Source of the DNA: Marchantia polymorpha subsp. ruderalis
Lineage: Eukaryota > Streptophyta > Marchantiopsida > Marchantiales > Marchantiaceae
Length of the DNA: 64,000 nucleotides
Assembly (NCBI GenBank): GCA_037833965.1
Contig: AP031354.1
Coordinates: 32,528,001 to 32,592,000, forward strand
Direction of reading: 5' to 3'
Shown in pieces: positions 1 to 11,079 of the stretch; positions within the stretch are counted from its first letter, which is position 1; each line of letters opens with the position of its first letter. The translations under genes were made by a program, and so were the position numbers. A model generated the notes under the pieces. The model was not told the origin of the DNA. It did not search any database and saw only the letters and a list, made by a program, of their open reading frames with translations.

Positions 1-121
1 TGTGTTGCCCAAAGCTTTTGGTTCCAGCGTTCCCTATAGCAGGGTTTTGTCACCCGCGATACAAGTCAGCACCGGGTGTCGCCTCGTATCCCGGGTCTAC
101 TTAGAATGCTTATAACCTAGT

Positions 122-460
122 CTAGAACCCGCTTTCTGGTTTATGCTCTTCAGTAACCGGTTGGATTGGCTCCTGTGTGGGTGGTACTTCCGTTTCTTTG
201 CTTAGGTTAGATGGACCAAAAAGAGGGTTCCCAGCTTCAATGAAGACTTTCGGAGATTTGGAGTATACGCCCATTATTTTTGACACAGTAGTGTTATACT
301 TGTGCGCTAGTGTGTGTAAGAGAGAATATCTAAGCATCCAATTCACGATCTTCGTAACCTCCTATCGATTGTCCGCACATTGGTAGAAGTTAAGCAGACC
401 ATAGGCCTTCTGCTTAAAAAAATCGATTATTTGAATATCCTCAAGCTCTGGGACAGGGAT
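122..460 (-). pseudogene. Decayed group II intron maturase (domain X) fragment
   Basis: Read on the minus strand, this stretch translates to a peptide of the type found in the maturase (domain X) part of group II intron reverse transcriptases. It includes FYQCADN, then VNWMLRYSLLHTLAHKYNTT, then VSKIMGVYSKSPKV. The LRYSLLxTLAxKxxxxVxKI pattern is the family hallmark. Upstream in the same frame lies PVPELEDIQIIDFFKQKAYG, which resembles the conserved linker between the RT and maturase domains. The frame carries a stop at about 362-364 and another near 465, and the RT palm is absent. It is therefore a relic. It could be a piece of mitochondrial DNA moved to the nucleus or a broken nuclear maturase copy. 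Family identification comes from recalled motifs; origin is inference. Confidence 0.55.
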
Positions 461-480
461 TTAGGGAATGCACCCTGTTC

Positions 481-1989
481 CTCCCGAATGAATCCAACCG
501 ATCGCAGCTAATATAAACAGTTTCAATATTAAAAATTTAAAAAAGTTTATGATAACAAGATATTGGAGTGAAATATTAAGTCTTATAGTATTAACTAGAG
601 TAACACATAGCAACTTAGCCCTCCTTGAATTAACTACTCACACACAAGTGAAAGCTTATTAATAAATAACAAATCTATACCTCCAACTAACACTTCTCAA
701 TTGTGTAAATTGTATGTAGATGTCTGCAGAATGATTTCTTTATATTCTTACATTTTGACTCTCGATTTTGAAACATAAAATTCCACTTTTAGTTAATCAA
801 TAAATGTTACATGATTTAGTCACAAAAGACATAAAACATGATTTAGCACAACCAAATCAACAGAAAATGAGATCTATGCTATTCATAACAAATAAGGTTA
901 TTCCATGATCATAGTTCCCGTGGTATTAAATGAGCAACTTATAATGATATATCACATATTCTAACATGAAAAATGAATTGAATATTCGAGTAAGGGTTAT
1001 GTACATTGAACACAATAAAGGTTGATGTGCGTGAAAATTGAGAACCGAGATAAATGTGGGAAATTATTATATGTTTTGACCTCTTGCCATTTCATTCGTC
1101 CACCAAACATGTTGATTATTATGTTATTAAACTTATAAACATTCCGAAAAATATCCGAGAGCAATATCCTTTCGCAGAAAGTTTTTTCCATATAAGATCC
1201 ATCCAGTGGATCGAGGTCTAGAAAGCAACTTGGGACCCGCTGCCATATTGCGACTTTGCAAGAGAATTGTCTTAACTAACACCAATACGATCCACACTTT
1301 ATGTAGGCACTCGCTTCAGATGTTTGTTAACCACTTAATGTACTTAACAATGATTGCGGAGTAGTCTGAACTTGACGTGAAGTAACATAGCTTACAGAGA
1401 AATAAATGAAATAGATTTTTACTTTCAAAAATCTCATCAATTGCGTCCCTAGATATAATTACCTTCACAGTAAAGTTCAGAGCTAATCCGTCCCACGTAT
1501 TATCACTCGCATCCCGGACATAACCTGACGATTCATACTACCACGGTACCTGCCAGATGCAAGAAGCAGTTCGTCTATTACATTTAAACCAACTTAATCT
1601 ATTGACAAGATAAGCATGTGCTCTCTTGCAAACTAGTGAAATCACGAACTCAGAAGAAGCCACCATATCTCGTTTGAAGAACTTATGCACTTCAATCAAT
1701 ACGTTTATGCGGAGAAAATGGACATCACTAAAACAAGCAACATTCTCAAAGCTGATGAGCTAAGCTCATGATTTTATAAATTTGGTTGCAGAAGCAACAT
1801 TCCAACAGGTGCGCTTTGTATTGTAAAATGCAGAAACTCTATCCTTGCCATCCACGGAGGAGCAGACCTCGAGCAACTTTCATCAGTAGCCAGAATTAAA
1901 CACCTATTCATCAAAAGTCACAATGTAATTTTGACTTTGTAGGTCCATGTAATGCTTTACCCAGCAGCTCCAAGAGTCGATGCAGGTAA
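481..1989. other. AT-rich intergenic DNA
   Basis: I see no supported gene here. The sequence is AT-rich with frequent stops in all frames and no recognisable RNA gene or repeat array. The stretch from about 1990 to 2372 probably holds the 3' untranslated region of the PPR gene, because that gene ends at 2373 on the minus strand. Confidence 0.5.
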
Positions 1990-2372
1990 TTTCAAGTTTC
2001 AGACTTTGACTGCGTTTCAAATCCTGGAACAAAGATTGAGTTGTTCATCATATGAAGGTCGGATAAACTGGACCAATCTGCGCCAAAAAAAGTAAAGTTA
2101 ACCTTGAGACCTCGAACGCTCCAATCAAAGCTTGCAAAGACATGAAAGTTATTTGTGCATGGCCTACAACTGATCATGGCAACGACTACCATCTCTCGGT
2201 TTACAACAGTCTACTTGTGAACAACACGGAGAAACTGGAGAAGGGGATTCATATTCGTACTCTCAGTCTAGGGCAAGCACTGCTTGTCAAGTTGGACTGT
2301 TCTGCCCTGCACTTCAGGGCCAAAATGACTTGGAAGGCTCCATGCAGTTGCTCTCCATCAATGTGATCGGCC

Positions 2373-4394
2373 TCACTTCGAGATGCCCTGTTGCAATAAG
2401 TCACCTTTCCTGGAGCGACGACCTTCGCTTGATTGCTCCAAGTCTCGCAGAAACTCTTCCAATGTTCCCAGCTGCCCTGCCTTGCGACCATAACTCTTTT
2501 GCTTGATGTTTTCGAACAGCTCCTGCATCTTGTCAGCTCTACCCTCCTTGTGACATGCAGTTATGAGGGATTTGTAAGTGAACAGGTGAGGAGGATAATC
2601 CATATCAAGCATATTCAGATAAAAGTCCCATGCCAACTCCAGCTCCCCTGCTTTGCAAAAGCCATCTATCAGAGCTCTATATGTCACCGCGTTAGGCTTC
2701 AAACCCTTCAGATTCATCTCCTCCAGTAGCTTCCAGACTACCTTAATGTTTCCTGCCTTGATGTGTAAATCAATAAGGGAAGTATATGTGACTACGGTCG
2801 GACTGATCCCACGAGTTTTCATTGTTTCCAGTAACTCTAAAGCCTCCTCCAGGCTGCCGACCTTACCGATGCCGGCAATCAAAGAGTTGTAGGTCACGAC
2901 GTCGGGAGAAACACCACTCTGTTCCATCTCTGCAAAAAGCCTGCGAGCTGCTTCGTCTTGTCCAGCCTTACCCAGGCTATCGATCAGTGAGTTGTAAGTG
3001 ACCACGTTGAGGGTGTAACCGGCTCTCTTCACGTCTGCCACGACAGTCCTTACCAAGTCCCACTGTCCGCTCTTTCCAAGCCCTACCAATAACGTAGTGT
3101 ATGTATAAAGATCGGGTGTGCTGCCATGTTGTTGCATGCTTTCGAACACCCGGAATCCCTCTTTCCCCAGCTTGGCTTTGCACAGAGCATCAATCAGACT
3201 TGTGTAGAGAGCTGCCCCTGCCCCGGGTGCGAACCGGCTCTCCTTTTGAAACTCTTCCAGAAGCTCAAAGGCCAGGTCCCACATCTGACCCTTGGCGAGG
3301 GCATCCATCAGGGTGTTGTAAGTGACCGTATCAGGAGCACAACCATTTCTCTTCATGCCCTCAAAAACTGCACAAGCTGCACTGCATCTGCCTTCTTTGC
3401 CAAAGCCATGTATGAGAGAATTATACGTCACCACATCTGGGGTGCATCCCGTTGCCTCCATTTCTTGAAAAAGCTGGCCAGCCTTATTCATGTCTCCTGA
3501 CCTTCCGAGGGCATCAATCAGAGTGTTGAATGTCACGACATCCGGTGAACACCCTGTGGACTTCATATCCGCAAAAAGCTTCAGTGCCTCGTCCACTCTC
3601 CCCATCTTACCGAGCCCGTTCATCACAGCGTTGTAGGTGTACACATTGGGAGCACACAAGCTAGTTCGCATCTCTGAGAACAGCTTAAGCGCTGCATTGA
3701 TATCACCTGCCTTGCACAGAGCATGAATTACAGTAGTGTAAGTAACCACGCTGACTTTCAAATCCTTGCTTGTCATCTCCTCCAGACGCAGGACTGCACC
3801 CTCGACATGTCCGTTCACAGCAAGTTTGCCCACCATAATATTGTACACATCGGCAGTATTCTCGTATCCTTGTTGCTCACCAGCCCACTTGAAGAATCCG
3901 TAAGCAAGCCGAAAATCTTCCACCACCTTCAGCACTTTACTGACCAGCGAGGGATTCAAATTCATCCGGAAACTTGAAAGTGCATGCCAGGATCCAGCTC
4001 CTCCACCCAGGATATACTTTATCTTCTTAGCTAGCCGAGATGAACCCATCGGAGGTGGCAGAATAGCATTCGCATACTGATCTGTCCTATCCTCGTCTTC
4101 TCTGCCCAGATGCAAGCCCTTGTCCGGCTCTTGCTCATCGATTGCTGCACCCTTTTCGATCCGTGAAGCTGGTTCTTCTCGTTTTGCTTCTGACATATTC
4201 TTCCTAGAACAGTCAGAAATACCCTGTACAGAAGTCAAAGCACTATGATACTTCTCTGTTCCAATTTTGCTGGGTCCTTTAGCAAAATGAAAGCCTCGAA
4301 ACATAATCCGTGAAAACGGTGTCAGATCATGTGCAACCCTCAGATCCAGTCTGAACGCGCTTAGGTTCAGTGTCCTAAGGCTCGTTGAAGCCAT
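2373..4394 (-). CDS. P-class pentatricopeptide repeat protein, probably organellar
   Basis: This intronless gene encodes an array of 35-residue PPR motifs of the P class, which bind organellar RNA one base per motif. From the Met at 4394 the protein has 673 residues. Residues 1-40 are rich in Arg, Ser and Leu and lack acids until D17, as expected for a mitochondrial or plastid transit peptide. A degenerate leading segment with GFFKWAGEQQGY sits near 165-180. Thirteen motifs follow from 181 to 638, all 35 long except the sixth (38), with consensus such as VVTYNSLIDSLGKAG. A basic tail ends the protein. No E or DYW editing domain is present. The frame stays open upstream to an ATG at 4958 (861 residues), but those 188 extra residues look non-coding and would bury the transit peptide, so I prefer 4394. 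Motif pairs at positions 5 and 35 are TN, ND, TD and NS types, so a target can be predicted. Confidence 0.9.
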   Translation of the reverse strand: MASTSLRTLNLSAFRLDLRVAHDLTPFSRIMFRGFHFAKGPSKIGTEKYHSALTSVQGISDCSRKNMSEAKREEPASRIEKGAAIDEQEPDKGLHLGREDEDRTDQYANAILPPPMGSSRLAKKIKYILGGGAGSWHALSSFRMNLNPSLVSKVLKVVEDFRLAYGFFKWAGEQQGYENTADVYNIMVGKLAVNGHVEGAVLRLEEMTSKDLKVSVVTYTTVIHALCKAGDINAALKLFSEMRTSLCAPNVYTYNAVMNGLGKMGRVDEALKLFADMKSTGCSPDVVTFNTLIDALGRSGDMNKAGQLFQEMEATGCTPDVVTYNSLIHGFGKEGRCSAACAVFEGMKRNGCAPDTVTYNTLMDALAKGQMWDLAFELLEEFQKESRFAPGAGAALYTSLIDALCKAKLGKEGFRVFESMQQHGSTPDLYTYTTLLVGLGKSGQWDLVRTVVADVKRAGYTLNVVTYNSLIDSLGKAGQDEAARRLFAEMEQSGVSPDVVTYNSLIAGIGKVGSLEEALELLETMKTRGISPTVVTYTSLIDLHIKAGNIKVVWKLLEEMNLKGLKPNAVTYRALIDGFCKAGELELAWDFYLNMLDMDYPPHLFTYKSLITACHKEGRADKMQELFENIKQKSYGRKAGQLGTLEEFLRDLEQSSEGRRSRKGDLLQQGISK

Positions 4395-4958
4395 GTGGCT
4401 TTTATGTGATTCTCTCCACAAGGACGGAGATGTCAGAAACTCCAGCCTTCGACTTCCTGATCTCGACTCCTTTTGAAACTTGTGGCTGTGCCTGGTTTTT
4501 ATGCTGTACACTTCCACGCCTCCTTGAAGGGTAGGGATTTCATAATTGCCGGTTTTGCCGCAAGATGATCTGCAAGAATGCGTTCCAGCAGCTGGACGAT
4601 GCAGAAATTGCTGGTCGTCGTCTTCAAACCCATCAGTATCAACAATGTAAGGCTGCAAGGAATGAGGAAATCTCGAAAATCTTCCCAGAATTTCAGGCTC
4701 CAGGAAACAACAGGAGTTTCTTGCTCTCGACTGAAAGGAATGCAGGTCCTCGACATGAACATCGCGTGTGAAACTCGGCGGAGGTACGACTCGATGATTC
4801 GTCGACAAATCCCGGTGACAAAGGCCTGCTGGACCAGGCACGAGTATTCTAGAAATATGAATCCCCTCCCACAGCCTTCTGTGAATTTGGTAGAGCTTGT
4901 CCGAGTCTCTCGAGGCCACTATAACACGAGCCATGAAGGCTTCAACTTCATGAATCAT

Positions 4959-7237
4959 ACTTCGCTAGCACTTCCACGGTCCAATCGAGCAGTTAAGCGC
5001 ATACATCCGATCTCCCGATCGGGATGTCGAGAATCGACTCCCGAAACCCTCTTCGCAACTACAAATTCACGAATTGCTGGATCCTTTCTCCTCCGTGATG
5101 ACGCCGAACCCATCGCGCCCTTGCAACTCGCGAAAGCGAACAAGTACACCCACCAAACTGAAACCTAGCTTCAAATCTCCCCGACTCGATCCGAAAAGGG
5201 AACAGAATCCCCGAGCTCCATGTCCGAATTCCTCTGCCAGGGTTCATCCAGATTCCGAATCGAGCGAATCGCAAGGAGACTCTGACTCTGACGCCAGTCC
5301 TCGACCAGTCGCAGAGTTCACCATCGTCTGTCGGCACGAAACGAACGGAGCCGGACGAGACGACCTGAGCTTTCCATCGCCGAGCTTCAGCTGAAACCCA
5401 CGGCCGAAAGTCCCAGCGCAACGAACCGACCAACCACCACCTCCTCAGAAGCTCCTCGACCTAGAAACCAGCACATCAGCCATCGCCCCGGCCGGCCAAC
5501 CGCGCGCCGTGTTTGCTGGACCTTGCGCTTTCTGCTGCGCAGCGTGTGCCGGCCATGGGGAGGACCAGTGATAGCCCGCCTCCATTCTCAGACAGTGATG
5601 TGGTCTCTTCCTGAACCCTGTCCCCGGTGCCGATCGCCATGTCAGAGAGCACACATGGAAGGAAGGAAGGAAGGAAGGAAGGCGAGCCAGCGAATCTTCC
5701 AAGATTCTGATATTCCTTCGAATCTTCGGACCTCCCTCGGACCTGCTTATGGTGCTCATGCATGGCAGTCACAGCAGCAGCAGCAGGTCCCGCCAGGCGA
5801 CGAGATCAGGAGCAGGAGGAGGACACGAGCTCTGGGTCACATCTTCTTCGCCTCCAAACTGTCGTCCCGGATCAAGCCCTGGTTTTTCCCAGCAGACCTG
5901 GATTCCGCGACGCTTTTTCCTCCGGAGTCTTACATGTCTCCGTTTTTCATTCAATATTTAAAGCGTATGCGCGTTCACCATCTCGAGTGATTTCCCGTTC
6001 ATCATCTACTCGGATCCTCTCTACGTCCTTGCCGATTTTCTTCGTGAACCGCCGCTTCTTTTGAAAGCTGCGTGCGGAGTCCAGACGGCGAGACTTCTTC
6101 GAGGCGTTCGAGGATACGAGTTCGAGAATTGCCAGCGAGTTCACGCTAAAGCAGCCCGCGAATCTTGGAGGATATGTGGCGTGTGCGATTCGAAGAAGCG
6201 GTCTAGACCTCGATCCTGGTTTTCTGCTCCCCCGAAGCTTTTGCAGCACGATTCGGATACCCGGAAGCCGTACCATCGGCGTGTACTCTATGCTCGATGT
6301 CGAAGGAGTCAATGGCATGCCGTTCGAGTGTTGGATCGAGTATTCAATCCGATCCATTAATGAAACCCGTTCGAGCCCTCGAACTTTTTTCGATGCACAA
6401 AGCTGATGCTTGCCTTGACGGACTTTCCTAGCTGCTCGAGAACGAGACACAGCGCACAAGGGCAATAAAGCCACGAGATATTTTTCTGTCTGACGTCAAC
6501 ATTCGGCATGCCACTCACTCTTGACTGGAAGTACAATGGCGCCGATCGCCCACGGTCACGTCTCGTGCATTGAATTTCAGTTTCAGCGGGGAGTTACACA
6601 GAATGAATGACGTGAACCGTGCCATAGGAGCAGGAGCCCCAACGAAACGGTGTTGACCGGTCAGGTTAGCCTCGTGAATGCCCTCCAACACCTTCAATCC
6701 GCCATTATAATACCTCGACATCGTGACGTAACATTGCGCTTACCATTCTCTGCTGGGTGCGTTCGGAGTATAATCTTCGATGATTATTCAACGGGAGCTT
6801 TAAAGCCGTCGGCGCACAGCAACTGTGGCTCTGATCGGTGCGGTGGGAGAGTCGAGACAACCTTGCTTGCGTTGACTGGATCGTGCCTGCTAAATGTGGG
6901 ACATTTTTTCAGAGGGTACTCTGTGCCACACAAAGGCAATCAATTTCAGGTAGGAAGGGAGGGAGGAAAGAGAGTGCTCGATCCAGTCGCTCCGTTGAGT
7001 CATTAATCCACCGTGCGAGCCATCGTAAATTCTCGAGGAAAAGTGTGTGAGTGAGTGAGTGCTGCTAAGGTCATCGAATCGCCAGTCAGTCAGTCAGCCC
7101 ATTGAAGGCTCGGCTATGCTGGAAGCTTGGACCGCTTGGGCCAATTGCTTCGCTTGTGGAGTGCTACACAAACACAAAGCCCTTTAACATTAGCTTTACT
7201 TTCAAACTGGTTTTACTTCTTATGTATATATTTACAT
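4959..7237. other. Gene-poor DNA upstream of the PPR gene
   Basis: Base composition is near balanced and several reading frames are open by chance, but none gives a protein I recognise. The part next to 4958 must include the promoter and leader of the minus-strand PPR gene. No clear TATA box was found for it. A GGAA microsatellite lies at 5657-5682. Confidence 0.4.
5657..5682. repeat. GGAA microsatellite
   Basis: Six and a half uninterrupted copies of GGAA. Nothing around it suggests a function. Confidence 0.9.
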
Positions 7238-7840
7238 ATGGCGCGCATGCATCAGTTTCGACATCCGATGTTATACGATGGAAAGATGGAGATCAATAGC
7301 GCTTTCTATCTACAGACAATTCCGAGTTCGAATTTGGTGACGGAGCTATTCTGCATGCGGAGCGCTAAGCTAAGCAAACAAATAACCATGAGTCATGTCA
7401 AACTATGTACGAGGAAGCACTTCGACGTTCCCGATGAGCTTGTAAAGCGGTCGATCTTCACTTGCGAATGTGAAACTCTTCAAGCTCCGATGGACGTTGC
7501 GCTGCAGGCCGAAGGATCACGTTGCGTTGCGCTCTGCCGGGTGCAATCAGCGCAACAAGTTTGTCCATTCGCTCAAGTCGGACCAGCTTTTCTCGAACGT
7601 GATGTAATTGATGGTTGTGACGGAAGTGATCGATCCATTGCCCGCCTGCGCAGAGAGCTCGTCGTTGTACCGAATCGCCGAATTGTTTTCAAGGACTGGT
7701 GGGTGGGCAAGGTCCTTGTCTTGCTCATCGATTCATCTCATGCCATCGCCACCGCCGCCGTCGTGCACATAAGCCATCGTTGCTATCTATATGGAGTTGC
7801 CACTGCTGTACCTGCAGCAATCCATGCGCTCTCGAGTTAG
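7238..7840 (+). CDS. Unrecognised open frame, 200 residues, doubtful
   Basis: An ATG-initiated frame stays open for 200 codons in DNA of moderate GC. The product contains scattered Cys and His and a hydrophobic stretch near its end (VLVLLIDSSHAIATAAVVHI), but no motif I recognise. The frame is also open upstream of the ATG. There is no visible TATA box, no neighbour that suggests a role, and no splice pattern. It may be chance or part of a transcribed leader. I list it because it is the longest unexplained frame between the PPR gene and the His-rich ORF. Confidence 0.15.
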   Translation: MARMHQFRHPMLYDGKMEINSAFYLQTIPSSNLVTELFCMRSAKLSKQITMSHVKLCTRKHFDVPDELVKRSIFTCECETLQAPMDVALQAEGSRCVALCRVQSAQQVCPFAQVGPAFLERDVIDGCDGSDRSIARLRRELVVVPNRRIVFKDWWVGKVLVLLIDSSHAIATAAVVHISHRCYLYGVATAVPAAIHALSS

Positions 7841-8166
7841 AATTGACGACTCGACGTGTTGAGAACATTCCCATGCAACGTCCACAGATCGGTCTGCTGC
7901 ACCAGCTCGACAAGTGGAGCAGCGTCCGGACGTTCCCCAGGAAATCATGACGGTAGGAGTAGGAGCCCGACCATTACGGGAGAATTGGCACCTCCAGCGA
8001 CATGCGATGATGGGATGGTCATTAGTAAGTGTACTCATGGGAATGAAAACGAGATGGTACGTGAAAGAGAATCAATTCACCTGCCACTGCAATGATCGGC
8101 GACCGGCATCTGCCTGCGCCTGCTGAAATCCATCTGAGCTTCCGGGCGCTTGGCTTGCTTGGTTGC

Positions 8167-8469
8167 CTAACAGTGATGGTGGTGGTGATGGTCGTCGTAG
8201 TGCGGAGGCTCGCACACCTCGTGGTGATGGTCGTCTTCGTGGTGATGATGATGGTGGTGGTGGTGGTGGGGAGGCTCCCACGGCGGGTAGAACATCGGGG
8301 GAGGTGGTGCCTGATGATGAAGGTCATGGTGGTGGTGTGGAAAGTACTGCGGCTGCGGAAATCCAATCACCGGTTCGTCGCAGTGAGGTCGCGGCGGCGG
8401 CTCATAGTAGTAATTCGGCCGATCGAAAAAGGGCAGGCAGGGGAGGCACATCTTCTCTCCCTTTCTCAC
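8167..8469 (-). CDS. Small histidine-rich protein, possible metal binder
   Basis: A 100-residue frame whose product has 27 His, 5 Cys and many Pro and Tyr. It opens with MRKGEKMCLPCLPFF, so the CxxC at residues 8-11 could be read from either the first or the seventh-codon Met. A Tyr/Pro segment (NYYYEPPPRPH) follows, then His runs broken by acidic pairs (EDD, YDD), one run being ten His, and it ends HHHHHHC. His codons mix CAC and CAT, and the non-repeat half is equally biased in composition, which favours coding over a simple GGT/GAT repeat. Such composition suits binding of Zn, Ni or Cu, but I cannot name a family. No signal peptide or membrane segment is seen. The opposite-strand frame is Gly/Asp-rich and is probably the shadow. 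Confidence 0.5.
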   Translation of the reverse strand: MRKGEKMCLPCLPFFDRPNYYYEPPPRPHCDEPVIGFPQPQYFPHHHHDLHHQAPPPPMFYPPWEPPHHHHHHHHHHEDDHHHEVCEPPHYDDHHHHHHC

Positions 8470-8975
8470 TCACTCGATTTCCCGCCTAGTCAATCCACTG
8501 CGGGAAATCCAATCAGGCCAAATCCACACAGAAACTCGCTTGCTTCACTGTCAGTTCACTACCAGCAGGTGCCAGCTCTCTTCAGCGCTCCAATTATCGC
8601 TGAAAATGCGAGGGGTCGGTAAGGAAGCCACCGATTTTCAACGCTGTCATCGATTGTGGGGATTGCGAGTGAGTCCCTCCGCAGACTGGATCGGGCGAGC
8701 GCAGGATCTACTAAATCATCATCATCACAACGACGACATGGACAACGTTCTTTGGTGACATGTGACTTCTGCTTCCTCGCTACTGTATTGTCGGGACACG
8801 AACGCTGGTCTGACCTGGTGGGCTGACGTCAGACGAGTGGAGATTGCTTCCAGAGTTGCGCCACGTTAGGATAGAGCATGACTCGTCAGCTGCACTGGAA
8901 CGCTGTTTCTCTCCGGCCAAACCACGCGCGGCTATCGCACTCGCTGCAATCCGGCTCCTTGAGACTGTCTGAGGA

Positions 8976-8983
8976 TTTATATA
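8976..8983 (-). promoter_or_regulatory. Possible TATA box for the His-rich ORF
   Basis: On the minus strand this reads TATATAAA, a strong plant TATA sequence, about 510 bases upstream of the His-rich ORF start. If used, the transcript would start near 8945 and carry a leader of nearly 480 bases. The same site read on the plus strand is TTTATATA, so the direction is uncertain. Confidence 0.3.
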
Positions 8984-9000
8984 CTGCAGCTTGAAGAACA

Positions 9001-11079
9001 TCGAAGTCCGGCTATTCTATCCTGAACAATACTCCACGCACCACTGCCTGTGCTTTGAGTGCAGTTCAAGGTTCCATGCACCAGCATGCTGGATGTCGCG
9101 AGGGAATACTCCAAATTCATCGTGCAATCTTCCTATCTAAATAGAAGTATATTTTGATCAACGTTGGAACCATTCAAGCAGTCACAGTGATAGTTAGTAG
9201 AAGTACTAATAAATTCAAAAAAAATTCTGACGGATTCTACTTGATAACGAAAAGCGACAGAGAAATCTCTAACACATGGAGTTTTGATATTCAAGTCTTG
9301 TAAGGGACTGAAAAGAAGACCATCCAGATCGAACGATAATCTTTACTAATTAGATGAAAACACACCAATATATTGTAAATGGAATTAATCTGAAATTTGA
9401 AAAATATGCATAAAATTTGTAATAATTTGATCATGAAAAAATGAACGAGAAATTTCCAAGCCATGTAAAATTTTACATACCAACCCAAGAAGGATGCAAA
9501 AGTACACAGCCGATAGCGAAAGTCCAAGTCGATAAGTACACTATCTTTTGTGAACACCTTTGGAATGATATTTATATTTATATATAGTGTCTATATATTA
9601 TATATTTCCAACGGAGATATTTACATTGACATTTAGCACGATCATTGGGTCATGCACATATTCCTTGCACATGCTAATATGCAATACTGACAATTATTCC
9701 CAACCTAACATGCCTCAAGATATTTCAAAATATTACCTTTAAATTTTTAAACTGCTTGATCAGAAAACGTAAGAAATAAATGTATGTTCTTTTCCATTCA
9801 AAAAGAGCTCCTTTGTAAAATTATCAAAAATATTAAAGATTAAAAATTTTAATTAAATATATCTTACTAACCAAAAGCGTACTCATCCTAAATGTAAATT
9901 TAACCATTCTAATCTCATACACATGTCATGATATCAAATATGACAGGTTTGCAATTTATAAAGTATTTAAACAATTTTTTAAGTATTGTAACGAATTTCC
10001 TCATTTTTAATTTCAATAATTAACTGATTTATTTAAAATTAAAAATTTTATACCTATATATGGACATGTATAATTTTATGTAATTTAATGATAAATGAAT
10101 AAAAAATGAAACAACATGTAAAGAATGAATTCTTTTATGATATATCTCATGATGTATGTTTTTTATAACAAATTTAATTTATATCTTTCATGAAAATTTA
10201 TATTTGAAACCCCAAGTATTTCTTTTAGAAATATTATTTTTTTCATATCTTTGAAAAAAAGTGTTATAAAGGATCAAACTTAAGTAAAAAACATAGTTAA
10301 ATCTAAAATGACTATCTCGTAGTAAATCTTCAGTAAAATTACTATGAATATTCAAAAATGATAAATTATCAATTATTTATAAAGCATAGAGGAAAAATTG
10401 CTTTTTATTTCATTCAAAACAAATATATGAAACAATATATATGTTTCAAATCAAATTAAACGAATATTTTTTGAATAAAAAAGGTTTAAAATTCATTTAC
10501 TCAACATTTATAGTATAAAAGCATTACAATGTTCAACATTGATATTGAGATCAGTCTTAAATAAAATTTATCATATAAAAAGTAAAACTGAATTGATTGT
10601 CATGATAATTTTGATTTCACATCTTCAGATAATCTTCTTAATGCATAAATATTATAATCATTACGTAAATAAATTTTTCAAAAAAAATTAAAAAATAAAA
10701 TAAAATGAAAAATAGTCAATGAGCCTGATGTAAGATTATATTATGAAGCAATTCAATTTGGAAAAAATTTTGAAAAACAAAAACGAGAAAATAAAGTGGC
10801 TGAAGAATTTTTTAAGATAGAAGTAGATTTCAAAATAGAAATTTAACTCTTTTTGTGATAAATAAAGCATATTATTTTTTGAATGGTGTATAATATTTGA
10901 AGTATATATGAGACATTTTTGGCTTCACAAAAAATATTTTTATTTGGTAATACTTGAACAACATTTTTATGAACAACAAATTATTTTTTTCATATGATAT
11001 AAATCTAAGATTATCAAGGAGACATGTGGATGACAAGATCAAAATGATGCATGGAAACACATCAATGTGCAAAGCTCCA
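9001..11079. other. Very AT-rich decayed DNA
   Basis: Stop-dense, strongly AT-biased DNA with few CG dinucleotides, of the kind left when methylated transposons decay by C-to-T change. No gene, RNA gene or intact element could be supported. Confidence 0.5.

Noticed and set aside
4578-5168. Plus-strand frame of 196 codons opposite the PPR 5' end
   Set aside because: Antisense shadow of a GC-balanced region; no motif and no promoter signal.
5947-6474. Minus-strand frame of 175 codons
   Set aside because: Arg/Ser-rich with no recognisable domain; overlaps other equally open frames, as expected by chance.
8163-8489. Plus-strand Gly/Asp-rich frame
   Set aside because: Complement of the His-rich ORF; the minus-strand product has the more protein-like non-repeat half.
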